Shown: positions 23,774 to 33,674, counted from the stretch's first letter. The stretch is DNA of 34,180 nucleotides from Pseudomonadota bacterium (GCA_021841865.1 JAKCDM010000003.1:1-34180); one strand, 5' to 3'. The notes: a model not told the origin generated them from the letters alone. Numbers and translations: made by a program.

Positions 23774-25468
23774 TCATGTCCAGCGCAACGCCAGGTTCAG
23801 GCGCGCCGCGCCGCGCACGATGAAACGCGCGACGCGGGCGTACAGGTCGACCACGTACAGCTCGCGCGAGAACAGCGCGTACAGATTCAGGTAGATCGCG
23901 TTCCACAGCGAGCCCCGCCGGCCCTGCAGATCCAGCGACTGGGCGTAGAAGGTGACCAGCCACGCCCCCACCAGCACGAGCACCAGCAGCACGCTGATCA
24001 GGTCGAAGGCGACGAGATCGATTCCGGCGGCCGCGTACAGCGCCTCGCGCATGCGCAGGTCGGGGTACAGGAAGGCTTCGAACGCGTGGCCGACCAGGGT
24101 GTATCCGGCGACCACGACCAGCATCGACAGCACGAGCAGGATCATCAGGCGCCAGGGGTTCTCGCTGGGCAGCTTGTAGATGGAGAAGAACACCTGCGCG
24201 CCGGTGACCCAGCCGAAGAACAGCAGGACCACCGCCCCCTGCTCGTGGAAGAAGTCGGAGGCCACCAGCCAGTGCGACAGTCCCAGCAGCAAGGCCGGCA
24301 CCAGCACGGTGACCAGCGCCGCCAGCAGCCACGGCAGCCGGGCCGTCTTCAGCGGGCGATGCTCGACGACGAAGGTGTAGATGTCGTCCGGCGGCACGCC
24401 GTCGTCGTGCCGGGCCTGGCCGATCACCCCGCCCGAGTTCAGGAACATCGTGGCCTTGAACATGCCGTGAGCGATCAGGTGGTACACGGCCAGCGAGAAC
24501 GCACCCACGCCGCACTCCATGATCATGAAGCCCATCTGCCCCATGGTCGAGTAGCCCAGGGACTTCTTGATGTCGTTCTGCGTGAGCATCAGCGCGGAGC
24601 CCAGCAGCGCGGTGACCAGGCCGACCGCGAAACACAGGTGCAGCACGACGGGAACCTGCACGAACAGCGGCGCGAAGCGGTTGAGCAGGAAGCCACCGGC
24701 GTTGACGATGCCCGCGTGCATCAGCGCCGACACCGGCGTGGGGCCGTCCATCGTGTAGGGCAGCCACACGTGCAGCGGGAACTGGGCCGAACGCACGAAG
24801 CCGGCCGAGGCCACGAGCAGGCCGGCCAGCGGCAGCACCGGCAGCCCCCCCAGGTGCAGCGCCGGCTGCGCGGCGATGCGCACGAACAGCTCCGGCAGTT
24901 GGGAGCTTCCGTAGGCATGGCGCAGCAGCAGCGCGGCAGCCACCAGCGCGACGTCGCCGATGCGGTTGGTGATGAAGGTCCAGAAGGCATAGCGCCCGGC
25001 GGCCTCGCGCGAACGGTCCTCGCCGAGCAGGAAATACAGCAGCTGGCCCACGAACAGCCAGGCCGCCACGAGCGTGAGCAGGTCCCCGGACGTGACCAGC
25101 AGCAGCAGCGCCGCGGTCATCAGGTCGAGCAACGCGAAAAAGCGTACGTAGCCCGGCTCGTCGGCCATGTAGTTCAGTGCGTACACGTGCACCACCAGGC
25201 TGATGCCGGAGATGACCACCGACAGCGCCAGGCTCAGCGGGTCCAGCAGCAACAGCAGCGAGTGACCCGGCAGCGCCAGCGCGGGCAGCGCGCCGAATGC
25301 CAGGTGGCCGGCAAGCAGCACCAGCCACAGCGACAGGCTCAGCGCGACCGCGACGATGCTGAGCCGCGCCGCGCCGCGTGCCCGCGGCGCACCGACCGAC
25401 AGCGACACGACGCCCGAGGCCAGCGGCGCGGCCAGCGCGATCACGGAGCTTGCGGAGATCCAGGACAT
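23774..25468 (-). CDS. dabB: DabB, NuoL/MrpA-like cation-conducting subunit of the DAB pump
   Basis: This integral membrane protein of the proton-antiporter family (ND5/NuoL type) has about 14 helices, including LLDPLSLALSVVISGISLVVH, MDGPTPVSALMHAGIVNAGGF and QNDIKKSLGYSTMGQMGFM. It is the membrane partner of DabA and likely couples CO2 hydration to H+ or Na+ entry. The start is uncertain: ATG at 25468 (MSWISASSVIALAAP) places a membrane helix at the N-terminus as in relatives. The frame continues to ATG 25528 and GTG 25537 without better ribosome binding sites. It is the first gene of the minus-strand cluster. Confidence 0.9.
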   Translation of the reverse strand: MSWISASSVIALAAPLASGVVSLSVGAPRARGAARLSIVAVALSLSLWLVLLAGHLAFGALPALALPGHSLLLLLDPLSLALSVVISGISLVVHVYALNYMADEPGYVRFFALLDLMTAALLLLVTSGDLLTLVAAWLFVGQLLYFLLGEDRSREAAGRYAFWTFITNRIGDVALVAAALLLRHAYGSSQLPELFVRIAAQPALHLGGLPVLPLAGLLVASAGFVRSAQFPLHVWLPYTMDGPTPVSALMHAGIVNAGGFLLNRFAPLFVQVPVVLHLCFAVGLVTALLGSALMLTQNDIKKSLGYSTMGQMGFMIMECGVGAFSLAVYHLIAHGMFKATMFLNSGGVIGQARHDDGVPPDDIYTFVVEHRPLKTARLPWLLAALVTVLVPALLLGLSHWLVASDFFHEQGAVVLLFFGWVTGAQVFFSIYKLPSENPWRLMILLVLSMLVVVAGYTLVGHAFEAFLYPDLRMREALYAAAGIDLVAFDLISVLLVLVLVGAWLVTFYAQSLDLQGRRGSLWNAIYLNLYALFSRELYVVDLYARVARFIVRGAARLNLALRWT

Positions 25469-25640
25469 CGAGGTTTGTGCCGGGAAGCTGATTCGGTGAG
25501 CCGGGCCCGCTGGAACCCCCAGGGGCATCGAGGACACATCCTAGATTTGTGTTTTGATAAAGAAAATTAACAATTTCTGTTTTTGACTTTCGATTTTTTT
25601 ATTCATTAGTCGTCCCGCCTTGCTGCAGGACATTCGCCGC

Positions 25641-25698
25641 TGTCGCAGCGCTGTCGCGCGACAGTGGCGCCACACCGGGCCTGCGGCAGCCTGCGACA
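25641..25698 (+). promoter_or_regulatory. Enhancer-like TGTCGC/GCGACA sites
   Basis: TGTCGC occurs at 25641-25646, a perfect 14-bp palindrome CTGTCGCGCGACAG at 25651-25664, and GCGACA at 25693-25698. They lie roughly 65-120 bases upstream of the sigma-54 promoter, where an AcoR-like activator would bind. No such activator gene is in the window. Confidence 0.6.
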
Positions 25699-25763
25699 GT
25701 CGCATGCGCCGCTCCATCGACGCTCCAGGGGGCGCGCCCGTCGAGCCCCTCGCGAACAGGCTC

Positions 25764-25779
25764 TGGCACGGGTGTTGCA
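25764..25779 (+). promoter_or_regulatory. Sigma-54 (RpoN) promoter
   Basis: TGGCACGGGTGTTGCA matches the -24/-12 consensus (TGGCACG-N4-TTGCA) at every defined position, with ten bases between GG and GC. It lies about 60 bases before the aldehyde dehydrogenase start. Confidence 0.85.
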
Positions 25780-25839
25780 AACGCAGCCCGTGCAGGCCCG
25801 GCAGCGCGCCGCGCCGCATCACACTTTCAGGAGACTGGC

Positions 25840-27360
<1,521 letters not shown>

Positions 27361-27377
27361 ACGGCCCCGACCGGAGG

Positions 27378-27413
27378 CCCGCCGGGCGCGCCGCACGCGG
27401 TGTGCCCGGCGGG
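27378..27413 (+). terminator. Strong hairpin between aldehyde dehydrogenase and DUF779 genes
   Basis: CCCGCCGGGC and GCCCGGCGGG form a perfect 10-bp stem; the 16-base loop holds a further CCGC/GCGG pairing. There is no U tract. It may be an intercistronic attenuator or processing site that lowers expression of the second gene. Confidence 0.45.
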
Positions 27414-27424
27414 ACGCGAACCCC

Positions 27425-27853
27425 ATGTCCTCATGTTCCGATTCCGCGTCGCCCGTGCTGCGCGTGAGCGCGACCCCGGCCGCGCTGCAGCTGGTCGAGC
27501 GCCTCGTCGCGCAGCACGGACCGGTGCTGTTCCATCAGTCCGGCGGCTGCTGCGACGGCAGCTCGCCGATGTGCTACCCGCAAGGCGAATTCCTGGTCGG
27601 CGACCGCGACCGGCGCCTGGGCAGCGTGGGCCCGGCACCGTTCTACATCAGCGGGCCGCAATTCGAGTACTGGCAGCACACCCACCTGATCATCGACGTG
27701 ATCCCAGGGCGCGGCGGCATGTTCTCGCTCGAAGGACCGCACGGACTGCGCTTTCTCACCCGATCCCGGCTGTTCAGCGACGCCGAATCGCAATGGCTGG
27801 AACGCCACGAGCCCTCGGGGCCTCCCTGCGGCCCTCCCTCGGCAGGCTGTTAG
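27425..27853 (+). CDS. DUF779 family protein
   Basis: This 142-residue protein matches DUF779, including FHQSGGCCDGSSPMCYP near residue 40 and the segment YWQHTHLIIDVIPGRGGMFS. The Cys-Cys and later Cys could bind a metal or be redox-active. Genes of this family commonly follow ExaC-like aldehyde dehydrogenases, so a helper role for that enzyme is inferred. Its biochemical function is not known to me. It lies 64 bases after the dehydrogenase, across a strong hairpin. Confidence 0.85.
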   Translation: MSSCSDSASPVLRVSATPAALQLVERLVAQHGPVLFHQSGGCCDGSSPMCYPQGEFLVGDRDRRLGSVGPAPFYISGPQFEYWQHTHLIIDVIPGRGGMFSLEGPHGLRFLTRSRLFSDAESQWLERHEPSGPPCGPPSAGC

Positions 27854-27968
27854 CGGGCACGCAAGCAGGCGTTGCAGCGGTAAGCCGGTGTGTTCGGGCA
27901 TTGACCCGGATGCGCCGGCGCCCTAGCGTGGGAACCGGGGCGGCGCGGGCCGCCCACCGGAGCCCTCG

Positions 27969-28502
27969 ATGTCCGCAACCCGACTTCGCAAGCAAGTCCT
28001 CACCGCTGCCGCAGGCGCCATCGCAGCGATCGCCGTCGCCGGCGGCGCATGCGCCAGGTCGGCGCCGCTGCCGCCCGTGTACGTGCACATGAACGGCGCC
28101 AACGAATTCCTGGAGAACGTCGTCGCGGTGCGCCCCGGCCAGCCGGTGGTGTTCGTCGACCAGGACACGGGCCCGCACACCGTCGTCGGCTACAACCCGG
28201 CCACCGGAGCCACCAGCAAGCGATTCGACGGTGCCGTCGAGGGCACCCCCGGGCCCGGGCATCCGGTGCACACCTACACCATCCGCTTTCGGCACGCCGG
28301 GCTGAAGTTCTACTACTGCTCGATCCACGCCGAACTGGCGCACGAACCGGGCGGCGTGACGTCGCCGAAAAAGCGCCCGACGGTGCATGGATTCGGCGAC
28401 CCCATGGACGGCCTGATCATCGTCACCACCGATGCGCACCTGCTGGCCTCCAACCCGGCGACCTCGCGTCAACGCATCCTGCCGCATTATTTCGGCGGCT
28501 GA
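27969..28502 (+). CDS. Periplasmic cupredoxin (type 1 copper protein)
   Basis: This 177-residue protein has a signal sequence (hydrophobic VLTAAAGAIAAIAVAGGA, cleavage near residue 29). The cupredoxin ligand pattern is His70 in DTGPHTVVGY, Cys117 and His120 in FYYCSIHAEL. At the usual axial methionine position (five after the second His) there is His125; after an insertion rich in Lys and Pro comes GDPMDG with Met146, which could be the axial ligand. It may carry electrons in the periplasm or store copper. GGAG at 27959-27962 supports the start. A copper chaperone gene follows 227 bases later. Confidence 0.8.
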   Translation: MSATRLRKQVLTAAAGAIAAIAVAGGACARSAPLPPVYVHMNGANEFLENVVAVRPGQPVVFVDQDTGPHTVVGYNPATGATSKRFDGAVEGTPGPGHPVHTYTIRFRHAGLKFYYCSIHAELAHEPGGVTSPKKRPTVHGFGDPMDGLIIVTTDAHLLASNPATSRQRILPHYFGG

Positions 28503-28729
28503 TCGGGCAACGGTGCCGGCCTTCGGGGCACGGCGGGGCGCCGGGCGGCTTGCCCTTATGATCGTGCGGATCGCCCCGCACGGTGAGCCGCCACCGCCTT
28601 CGCAGGGCTGATGATGCCGCGTGCGCCTGCGCACGCCGAGGGCCGCCCAGGCGGCCCCGGATCCACCTTCTCACGCCAGGCTGGCCGGCGCGATGACGCC
28701 GCCGCCTGCGCCTTGCCAAGGATTGACTG
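28503..28729 (+). other. Intergenic region with two adjacent hairpins
   Basis: No gene seen. Two short perfect stems follow each other: GTGCG-CCTG-CGCAC (28621-28634) and GGCCGCC-CA-GGCGGCC (28641-28656). They could end the cupredoxin transcript or form a leader for the next gene. No clear promoter was found. Confidence 0.35.
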
Positions 28730-29254
28730 ATGAACCGAGCACGATTTGCCTACGCCCTGTCCCGCCGCGCCTGCGTCGGCCTGCTGCTGGGGGCCGCGTT
28801 CGCCGTCTCGCCCGCCGCCTTCGCAGCCGGACCCTCGACGCAGGTGCGCGTCAGCGACGCGTGGATCCGCTGGCTGCCAGCCGGCCTTCCGGCAGGCGGC
28901 TACATGCGCCTGCACAACGATGGCGCGCACATGGTGGCGCTGATCGGCGCGTCCAGCCCCGACTACGGCGAAGTGATGCTGCATCGCAGCGAGATGAAAA
29001 ACGGCACCATGCAGATGCTTCCGGTGCGCAAGGCCGAGATCCCGGCGCACGGCGACCTGGTGTTCCAGCCCGGCGGCTACCACATCATGCTGATGCACCC
29101 GCGCCAGGCGGTGAGCCCGGGCCAGCAGGTGCCGATCACGCTGGAGTTCTCCGACGGATCGCGCATCGAGGTGCCCTTCGCGGTGCGCAAGCCCGACGCC
29201 AGCGGCGCGCCGCACGGCGACATGCACGGCATGGGCATGCAGCCCAGGTCCTGA
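28730..29254 (+). CDS. PCuAC-type periplasmic copper(I) chaperone
   Basis: This 174-residue protein has a signal peptide (cleavage after AAFA near residue 33) and the PCuAC fold. The copper site is visible in order: MLHRS, MKNGTMQM, then GGYHIMLM, corresponding to the H(M)-x10-M-x21-H-x-M motif. A Met/His-rich tail, PHGDMHGMGM, adds further copper ligands. Relatives deliver Cu(I) to the CuA centre of cytochrome c oxidase, directly or through Sco. AAGGA at 28718-28722 supports the start. It sits with a cupredoxin gene, suggesting a small copper module. Confidence 0.9.
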   Translation: MNRARFAYALSRRACVGLLLGAAFAVSPAAFAAGPSTQVRVSDAWIRWLPAGLPAGGYMRLHNDGAHMVALIGASSPDYGEVMLHRSEMKNGTMQMLPVRKAEIPAHGDLVFQPGGYHIMLMHPRQAVSPGQQVPITLEFSDGSRIEVPFAVRKPDASGAPHGDMHGMGMQPRS

Positions 29255-29271
29255 GCGGGAATTCCTCGAGA

Positions 29272-29290
29272 GGCCGGGCAACCCCCGGCC
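29272..29290. terminator. Bidirectional hairpin between convergent genes
   Basis: GGCCGGG and CCCGGCC pair around CAACC, between the ends of the copper chaperone gene and the small minus-strand gene. There is no U tract. Confidence 0.5.
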
Positions 29291-29302
29291 CCGGGGGCAC
29301 TG

Positions 29303-29587
29303 TCAGCTGGCGTACCACCCCTGCTGGCGCCCGCGCGCGTGCGCGGCGGGGCGATGGCGCGGCACGGGGCCGGCCTCTCCGCGCGGCCTGGAGCGACGCT
29401 CCAGGCCGAGTTCGGCGATGACCTGCTGCGGGCGCGGAGCCAGGCGTGTGGCGATGCGCGCAGCGGTCAGGCGAATCAGCCGGGGGTCGGCGCGCGCGAG
29501 CAGCCAGCGCAACTGGGCCACGTCCTGCGCGCTTTGCACGCGTATGCCGAAGCTCAACTCGTCCTCGGCCGGGGCATCGTCACTCAT
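29303..29587 (-). CDS. Small protein of unknown function
   Basis: This 94-residue protein has an acidic N-terminus (SDDAPAEDELSFG) followed by a helical middle (QSAQDVAQLRWLLARADPRL) and a very basic C-terminus rich in Arg, Pro, His and Gly. No family is recognised. ATG at 29587 is preferred because GGGAGG is six bases upstream; an ATG at 29593 directly abuts that site. The ordered middle and good ribosome binding site favour a real gene. It lies downstream of the Lrp gene on the same strand, 159 bases away. Confidence 0.55.
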   Translation of the reverse strand: MSDDAPAEDELSFGIRVQSAQDVAQLRWLLARADPRLIRLTAARIATRLAPRPQQVIAELGLERRSRPRGEAGPVPRHRPAAHARGRQQGWYAS

Positions 29588-29746
29588 GGTCATCCTCCCT
29601 TGCAACGACTTGCCCTCACAGCGTACACGCAAGCGGCGCGCGGGACCTTGATCGAAATCGTGCCACGAGCGCGGCAACCCGCGCCCGCGGCATCAGGCCG
29701 CCCCCAACGCGCGTGCCAGGGCCTCGTCGACCGTGCGGATGGCGCC

Positions 29747-30226
29747 TCAGCGCGCCAGCGGCAGGTACGAGGACTCCTTGATCTCCTCCATGACGATGGA
29801 GCTGCGAGACTCGGCGGCCACTGGCAGGCGCTTGAGAATGCTGCCGAGCAGCCCTCGGTACTCCCGCATGTCGCGCAGGCGGAACTTGAGCAGGTAGTCG
29901 AACTCTCCCGACACGAGGTGGCATTCCAGCACCTCGGGCATGTGCAGCAACTCGTCGCGCACTGCGTCGAACACATCGGCTCCCTTGGCCGCCAGCTTGA
30001 TTTCCACGAACACCAGCAGGCCCTTGTCGACAGCCGCCGGTGACACCATCGCGCAGTAGCCGGTGATCACCCCGTCGCGCTCCATGCGCTTGACCCGCTC
30101 GGTGCAGGGCGAGGTGCTCAGGCCCACGCGCGCGGCCAGTTCGGTGATGGGCAGCCGGCCCTCGCGCTGCAGGATGTCGAGCATCTTGCGATCGATGCGG
30201 TCCAGGGGGTGTTTTTCACGTTCCAT
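29747..30226 (-). CDS. Lrp/AsnC-family transcriptional regulator
   Basis: This 159-residue protein has an N-terminal helix-turn-helix (LDRIDRKMLDILQREGRLPITELAARVGLS region) and a C-terminal RAM ligand-binding domain (GYCAMVSPAAV to EEIKESSYLPL). It is divergent from a D-amino-acid dehydrogenase gene, which makes it the likely local regulator responding to an amino acid such as alanine. Lrp proteins bind as octamers to AT-rich DNA, and the 119-base shared upstream region is AT-rich for this genome. Confidence 0.92.
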   Translation of the reverse strand: MEREKHPLDRIDRKMLDILQREGRLPITELAARVGLSTSPCTERVKRMERDGVITGYCAMVSPAAVDKGLLVFVEIKLAAKGADVFDAVRDELLHMPEVLECHLVSGEFDYLLKFRLRDMREYRGLLGSILKRLPVAAESRSSIVMEEIKESSYLPLAR

Positions 30227-30345
30227 GACGAGTCCACGGGGAATTTTCCGGGAATATTAGCCGCGATATCGCTGAAAAACAGTGAAATTTCCTGCGACAG
30301 CCGCCCTACAGTTTGCCAAACACCTTCCACCCTCGGGGTCTGGCC
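30227..30345. promoter_or_regulatory. Shared lrp-dadA promoter region
   Basis: This 119-base divergent region contains AT-rich stretches, including GGAATTTTCCGGGAATATT (30240-30258) and GTGAAATTTCC (30290-30300), suitable as Lrp-type sites. No single promoter stands out. Confidence 0.45.
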
Positions 30346-31638
30346 ATGAAAGTCATCGTTCTCGGCGCCGGAGTCATCGGCGTGACCACCGCCTACTATC
30401 TCGCGCGCGCCGGCGCCGAGGTCACGGTGCTCGAGCGCCAGCCCGGCCCGGCGCTGGAGACCAGCCATGCCAACGCCGGCCAGGTCTCGCCGGGATACTC
30501 GACTCCGTGGGCGGCGCCCGGCATTCCCCTGAAGGCGCTGAAGTGGATGTTCCAGCGCCACGCCCCGCTGGCCATCCGACCCGACGGCACGCTTTGGCAA
30601 CTGCGCTGGATGCACGCCATGCTGCGCAATTGCTCGGCCTCGCGCTACGCGGTCAACAAGGAACGCATGATGCGCCTGGCCGAATACAGCCGCGACTGCC
30701 TGCGCGAGCTGCGCGCCGAGGCCGGGCTGCAGTACGAACAGCGCACCGGCGGCACGCTGCAGGTGTTCCGCGACGCCGCGCAGTTCGCCGCCGCGCAGCG
30801 CGACATCGCGGTGCTGCGCGAATGCGGCGTCGAGCACCAGCTGCTGCAGGCCGACGAACTGGCCTCGGTGGAGCCGGCGCTGGCGCAGGCGCGCCACCGC
30901 CTGGTCGGCGGACTGCGACTGCCCAACGACGAAACCGGCGACTGCCGACTGTTCACCGACGGGCTCGCGCGCCGCGCCGCCGAACTCGGCGTGCGCTTCT
31001 CGTACGGGCGCCCGGTGCGCTCGCTGCGACACGACGGCCGCCGCATCGTCGGCGTCGAACTGGACGACGAGGTGCTGCGCGCCGACAGCTTCGTGCTGGC
31101 CCTCGGTAGCTACTCGCGCGATCTGCTGCGTCCGCTCGGCGTGGACCTGCCCGTGTATCCGATCAAGGGCTACTCGCTGACCGTGCCTCTGGTCGACGAG
31201 GCCCTGGCGCCGCGCTCCACGGTGCTGGACGAGACCTACAAGATCGCCATCACCCGCTTCGACCGGCGCATCCGGGTCGGTGGCATGGCCGAGATCGCCG
31301 GTTTCGACCTGCGCCTGAACCCGCGCAGGCGCGAGACCCTGGAAATGGTCACCGGCCAGTTGTTCCCCGGCGGCGACCTCGGCGCGGCCGAGTTCTGGAC
31401 CGGGCTGCGCCCGATGACTCCCGACGGCACGCCGGTGGTCGGGCCCAGCCGCTACGCCAACCTGTGGCTCAACACCGGGCACGGAACGCTGGGCTGGACC
31501 ATGGCCTGCGGCTCGGCGCGCGTCGTCGCCGACCAGATCAGCGGACGGCGCTGCGACATCGACACCCGCGACCTCGCGCTGGACCGCGGCGCTTCGCGGG
31601 CGTCGCGTCGCCCTGCCGGCGCCCCGCTTCCGGTCTGA
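30346..31638 (+). CDS. dadA: D-amino acid dehydrogenase small subunit, DadA
   Basis: This 430-residue FAD enzyme oxidises D-amino acids, mainly D-alanine, to keto acids and feeds electrons to the membrane quinone pool. The FAD-binding GAGVIG (residues 7-12) lies at the N-terminus. [21 protein letters not shown] and the C-terminal [15 protein letters not shown] and [15 protein letters not shown] are typical for DadA. ATG at 30346 gives the standard N-terminus MKVIVLGAG; the frame is open further upstream. The alanine racemase gene often linked to it is not present here. Confidence 0.94.
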   Translation: MKVIVLGAGVIGVTTAYYLARAGAEVTVLERQPGPALETSHANAGQVSPGYSTPWAAPGIPLKALKWMFQRHAPLAIRPDGTLWQLRWMHAMLRNCSASRYAVNKERMMRLAEYSRDCLRELRAEAGLQYEQRTGGTLQVFRDAAQFAAAQRDIAVLRECGVEHQLLQADELASVEPALAQARHRLVGGLRLPNDETGDCRLFTDGLARRAAELGVRFSYGRPVRSLRHDGRRIVGVELDDEVLRADSFVLALGSYSRDLLRPLGVDLPVYPIKGYSLTVPLVDEALAPRSTVLDETYKIAITRFDRRIRVGGMAEIAGFDLRLNPRRRETLEMVTGQLFPGGDLGAAEFWTGLRPMTPDGTPVVGPSRYANLWLNTGHGTLGWTMACGSARVVADQISGRRCDIDTRDLALDRGASRASRRPAGAPLPV

Positions 31639-31690
31639 GCCGGATTCGCTCGCATCGCCGCGCTCGCGCCCGCCGGCTACACGCGCATGG

Positions 31691-31714
31691 GGGCGGCCGT
31701 CCGCGCGGCCGCCC
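31691..31714 (+). terminator. Hairpin terminator after dadA
   Basis: GGGCGGCCG and CGGCCGCCC form a perfect 9-bp stem with a six-base loop, 52 bases after the dadA stop. No U tract follows. Confidence 0.5.
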
Positions 31715-31817
31715 ACCCGCTTCGGCCGGCATCGTTTCGCCATCGTCCGGCAGGCGTCGGAGCTGCCCCGGCGCCTGACCATGCTGTACGCTCGGCTGTC
31801 CAGACGATGAGGCACCC

Positions 31818-32285
31818 ATGCGCCTGACCACGATGACCGACTACGCGCTGCGCCTGCTGATGTACGTGGCGCAGCACCCCGAACGCCTGTGCACCATCGC
31901 CGAGGTGGCGGCGGCCTACCGAATTTCCGAGACCCACTTGATGAAGATCACGCAACGCCTCGGCCAGGCCGGCTGGCTCGAGACGGTGCGCGGCAAGGGT
32001 GGCGGAATCCGGCTGGCGCGCCCACCCGGGCAGATCAACATCGGCGCGGTGGTGCGCGACGTCGAGCCCGACTTCTACCTGGTCGAGTGCCTGGGCGCCA
32101 ACGACCAGTGCATGCTGACCGGGCGCTGCCGCCTGACCGGCGTGATCAACGACGCGCTGCGCAGCTTCCTGCAAAGCCTCGACGCCAGCACCCTGGCCGA
32201 CCTGCTGCCCGCCGTGCAGCCGCGCGAGGTGCCGGTGCAGGCGCCGCGACCGCGCAACCGGCGCGGCGCCCCCGGCGACGCCTGA
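31818..32285 (+). CDS. nsrR: Rrf2-family iron-sulfur regulator, NsrR-like
   Basis: This 155-residue regulator has an N-terminal winged helix (MRLTTMTDYALRLLMYVA, RISETHLMKITQRLGQAGWL, and VRGKGGGIRLAR). Three cysteines, Cys91, Cys98 and Cys104, fit the cluster-binding loop of NsrR, which senses nitric oxide through an iron-sulfur cluster and represses NO-detoxification genes. The C-terminal 25 residues are basic and probably disordered. GAGG at 31809-31812 supports the ATG. No flavohaemoglobin or other usual target lies next to it. Confidence 0.85.
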   Translation: MRLTTMTDYALRLLMYVAQHPERLCTIAEVAAAYRISETHLMKITQRLGQAGWLETVRGKGGGIRLARPPGQINIGAVVRDVEPDFYLVECLGANDQCMLTGRCRLTGVINDALRSFLQSLDASTLADLLPAVQPREVPVQAPRPRNRRGAPGDA

Positions 32286-32680
32286 ACGCCGGCGCCGCCA
32301 CGCGACTGGGTCAAGCCGCGCAGCCGGAGTGGCGCAGCAGGTCCTGTGCGTACAGGCGCCAACAGCGCGATCTTCTCGGTCAGGTTCCAGCGACGCAAGC
32401 TCAAGTGCCCCGGGGAGATGGACGAACAACCCACGCCATCACAGGACCGCCGCGTGAGCGGCCCGTGCTGGGAGCGTGGGCGCCACACCCCGGCCGCAGG
32501 AAGCCGCGAATGACTCCGGGGCGCGTAGGCGTTTGCTCGTCGTGGAAACCGCATGCCGCGCGCACGGCCTACGCTGCCGGCATGGCGTGCATGTCCAGCC
32601 GGCATGTCCAGCCCGGACCCCGCGGGTTTCCCGCCGCGATGTCCCACCGGCGATGCCCCACCTGCCTTGTCCCACCTGCG
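32286..32680. other. 395-base region without a supported gene
   Basis: Frames are open because of GC content but no translated product looks like a protein. The last 90 bases consist largely of short direct repeats, described separately. The stretch at 32340-32425 read on the minus strand could be a remnant of a mobile-element gene, but I cannot support that. Confidence 0.45.
32589..32614 (+). repeat. 13-bp direct repeat, two units
   Basis: GCATGTCCAGCCG is followed directly by GCATGTCCAGCCC. Each unit contains ATGTCC, as do units of the 14-bp repeat just downstream. Confidence 0.8.
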
Positions 32681-32693
32681 ATGTCCCGCCTGA
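32638..32693 (+). repeat. 14-bp tandem repeat, four units
   Basis: Four consecutive 14-base units (GATGTCCCACCGGC, GATGCCCCACCTGC, CTTGTCCCACCTGC, GATGTCCCGCCTGA) fill 56 bases. Three contain an ATG and one a TTG. The last unit contains the proposed start codon of the toxin-like gene at 32681. Confidence 0.85.
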
Positions 32694-33674
32694 TCCTGAG
32701 CTCCTACTCGCACGACGCCCGTTCGGCGGCCCGCGAGCTCGGGGTTCCCGACGATTTCATCCAGTGCCGCGAGCAGGGCACCGCGCGCATGCTGCGCGCC
32801 CACACGCCCTATCTGCTCGCCGCGCGCATGGAACATGCCGACTGGTCCGTGCTCACGACCCTGGCGCCATGGAGCGTGGCCGAGCCGCTGACCCGCCTGT
32901 GCACCACCTGCGGCGGCGACACCACGCGGGCGCTGGCCGACCTGGTCGACGAAATGCACCAGGTGACGCCGTACGCGCTGTCCGGCGTCGGAGCGGCGGC
33001 GAGCACCTTCACGTCGCGCATGCAGCGATTCCACAGCACGGTCGGGCAATACCACTCGGCCATGCTCGAGTACCGCTCGGCGGCTCGCCACCCCCCGCTC
33101 GACCGCGCGCGCTGCCGTGGCGCGCCAGCGCATGCAGCAGGCCGGCGAGGCCCTGAGCCGGGGCTTCGCCACCGAACTGCGGGAAAGCAGCCGGCACATG
33201 TCCCTCGGCAAGCGCCAGTTGCTGGCACCCGACGGCCGCACCCCGCTCAACGTGCGACGGGCGCGCCACATCGCCCGCCTGGACGTGGCCTCGCCCATCG
33301 AGGCCTCGCGGCTCGCACGCCTGGCCCGTCGCGCCAGGCCCGTGGGCCCTGGCGTGCTGGCCTTCGACTTCGCATGGCGCGCCGCCGATGTCCATGCCGA
33401 ATATCAGGCCGGGGGCGATTGGGAGCGCAAGGCGGTGGTGGAGGGCACCAGCTTCCTTGCGGGCACAGCGGCATCGTCAATGCTCACCTGGGCAGGGGAA
33501 GCCGCCTTGGCAGCGGCGGTGGCAGGAACACCGGCAGGCTGGGTGTTGATCGTGGGGAGCATCGGCGTGGTTGCAGCTGCGACTCTGGCGGGCCTGCAGA
33601 TTGATCGCGCCGTGCGACAGGGCATGCAAGCAGATCCGTCCATGAACAACGATGCCACGGGGAGAAGGCCTTGA
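32681..33674 (+). pseudogene. Frameshifted toxin-like protein with a hydrophobic hairpin
   Basis: Two frames join into one protein of about 330 residues. The first part (from MSRLILSSYSHDARSAARELG) is coding-like to about 33090; the coding pattern then moves to the +1 frame (RQRMQQAGEALSRGFATEL onward) and runs to 33674. The switch lies at a run of six C (33091-33096), so one extra C, real or a sequencing error, explains it. The C-terminal part has an Ala/Gly-rich hydrophobic pair of helices (AALAAAVAGTPAGWVLIVGS and following). I do not recognise the family. Layout and the coupled membrane gene downstream suggest a membrane-acting effector with an immunity protein; this is inference. The true start is uncertain because the repeat upstream offers several in-frame ATGs. 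Confidence 0.55.

Larger units (their letters stand above)
25469..25839. other. Divergent regulatory region between dabB and the aldehyde dehydrogenase
   Basis: No separate gene seen. An AT-rich block at 25540-25612, striking in this GC-rich DNA, is the probable promoter of the dab cluster; on the minus strand TTGTTA and ACAAAT are 17 bases apart, a weak candidate. A palindrome-like AGAAAATTAACAATTTCT lies at 25561-25578. The right half contains the sigma-54 promoter and enhancer-like palindromes for the + strand genes. Confidence 0.6.

Noticed and set aside
32340..32425. Possible transposase remnant on the minus strand (LSLRRWNLTEKIALLAP-like translation)
   Set aside because: Too short, no terminal inverted repeats or target duplication seen, and the family cannot be named.
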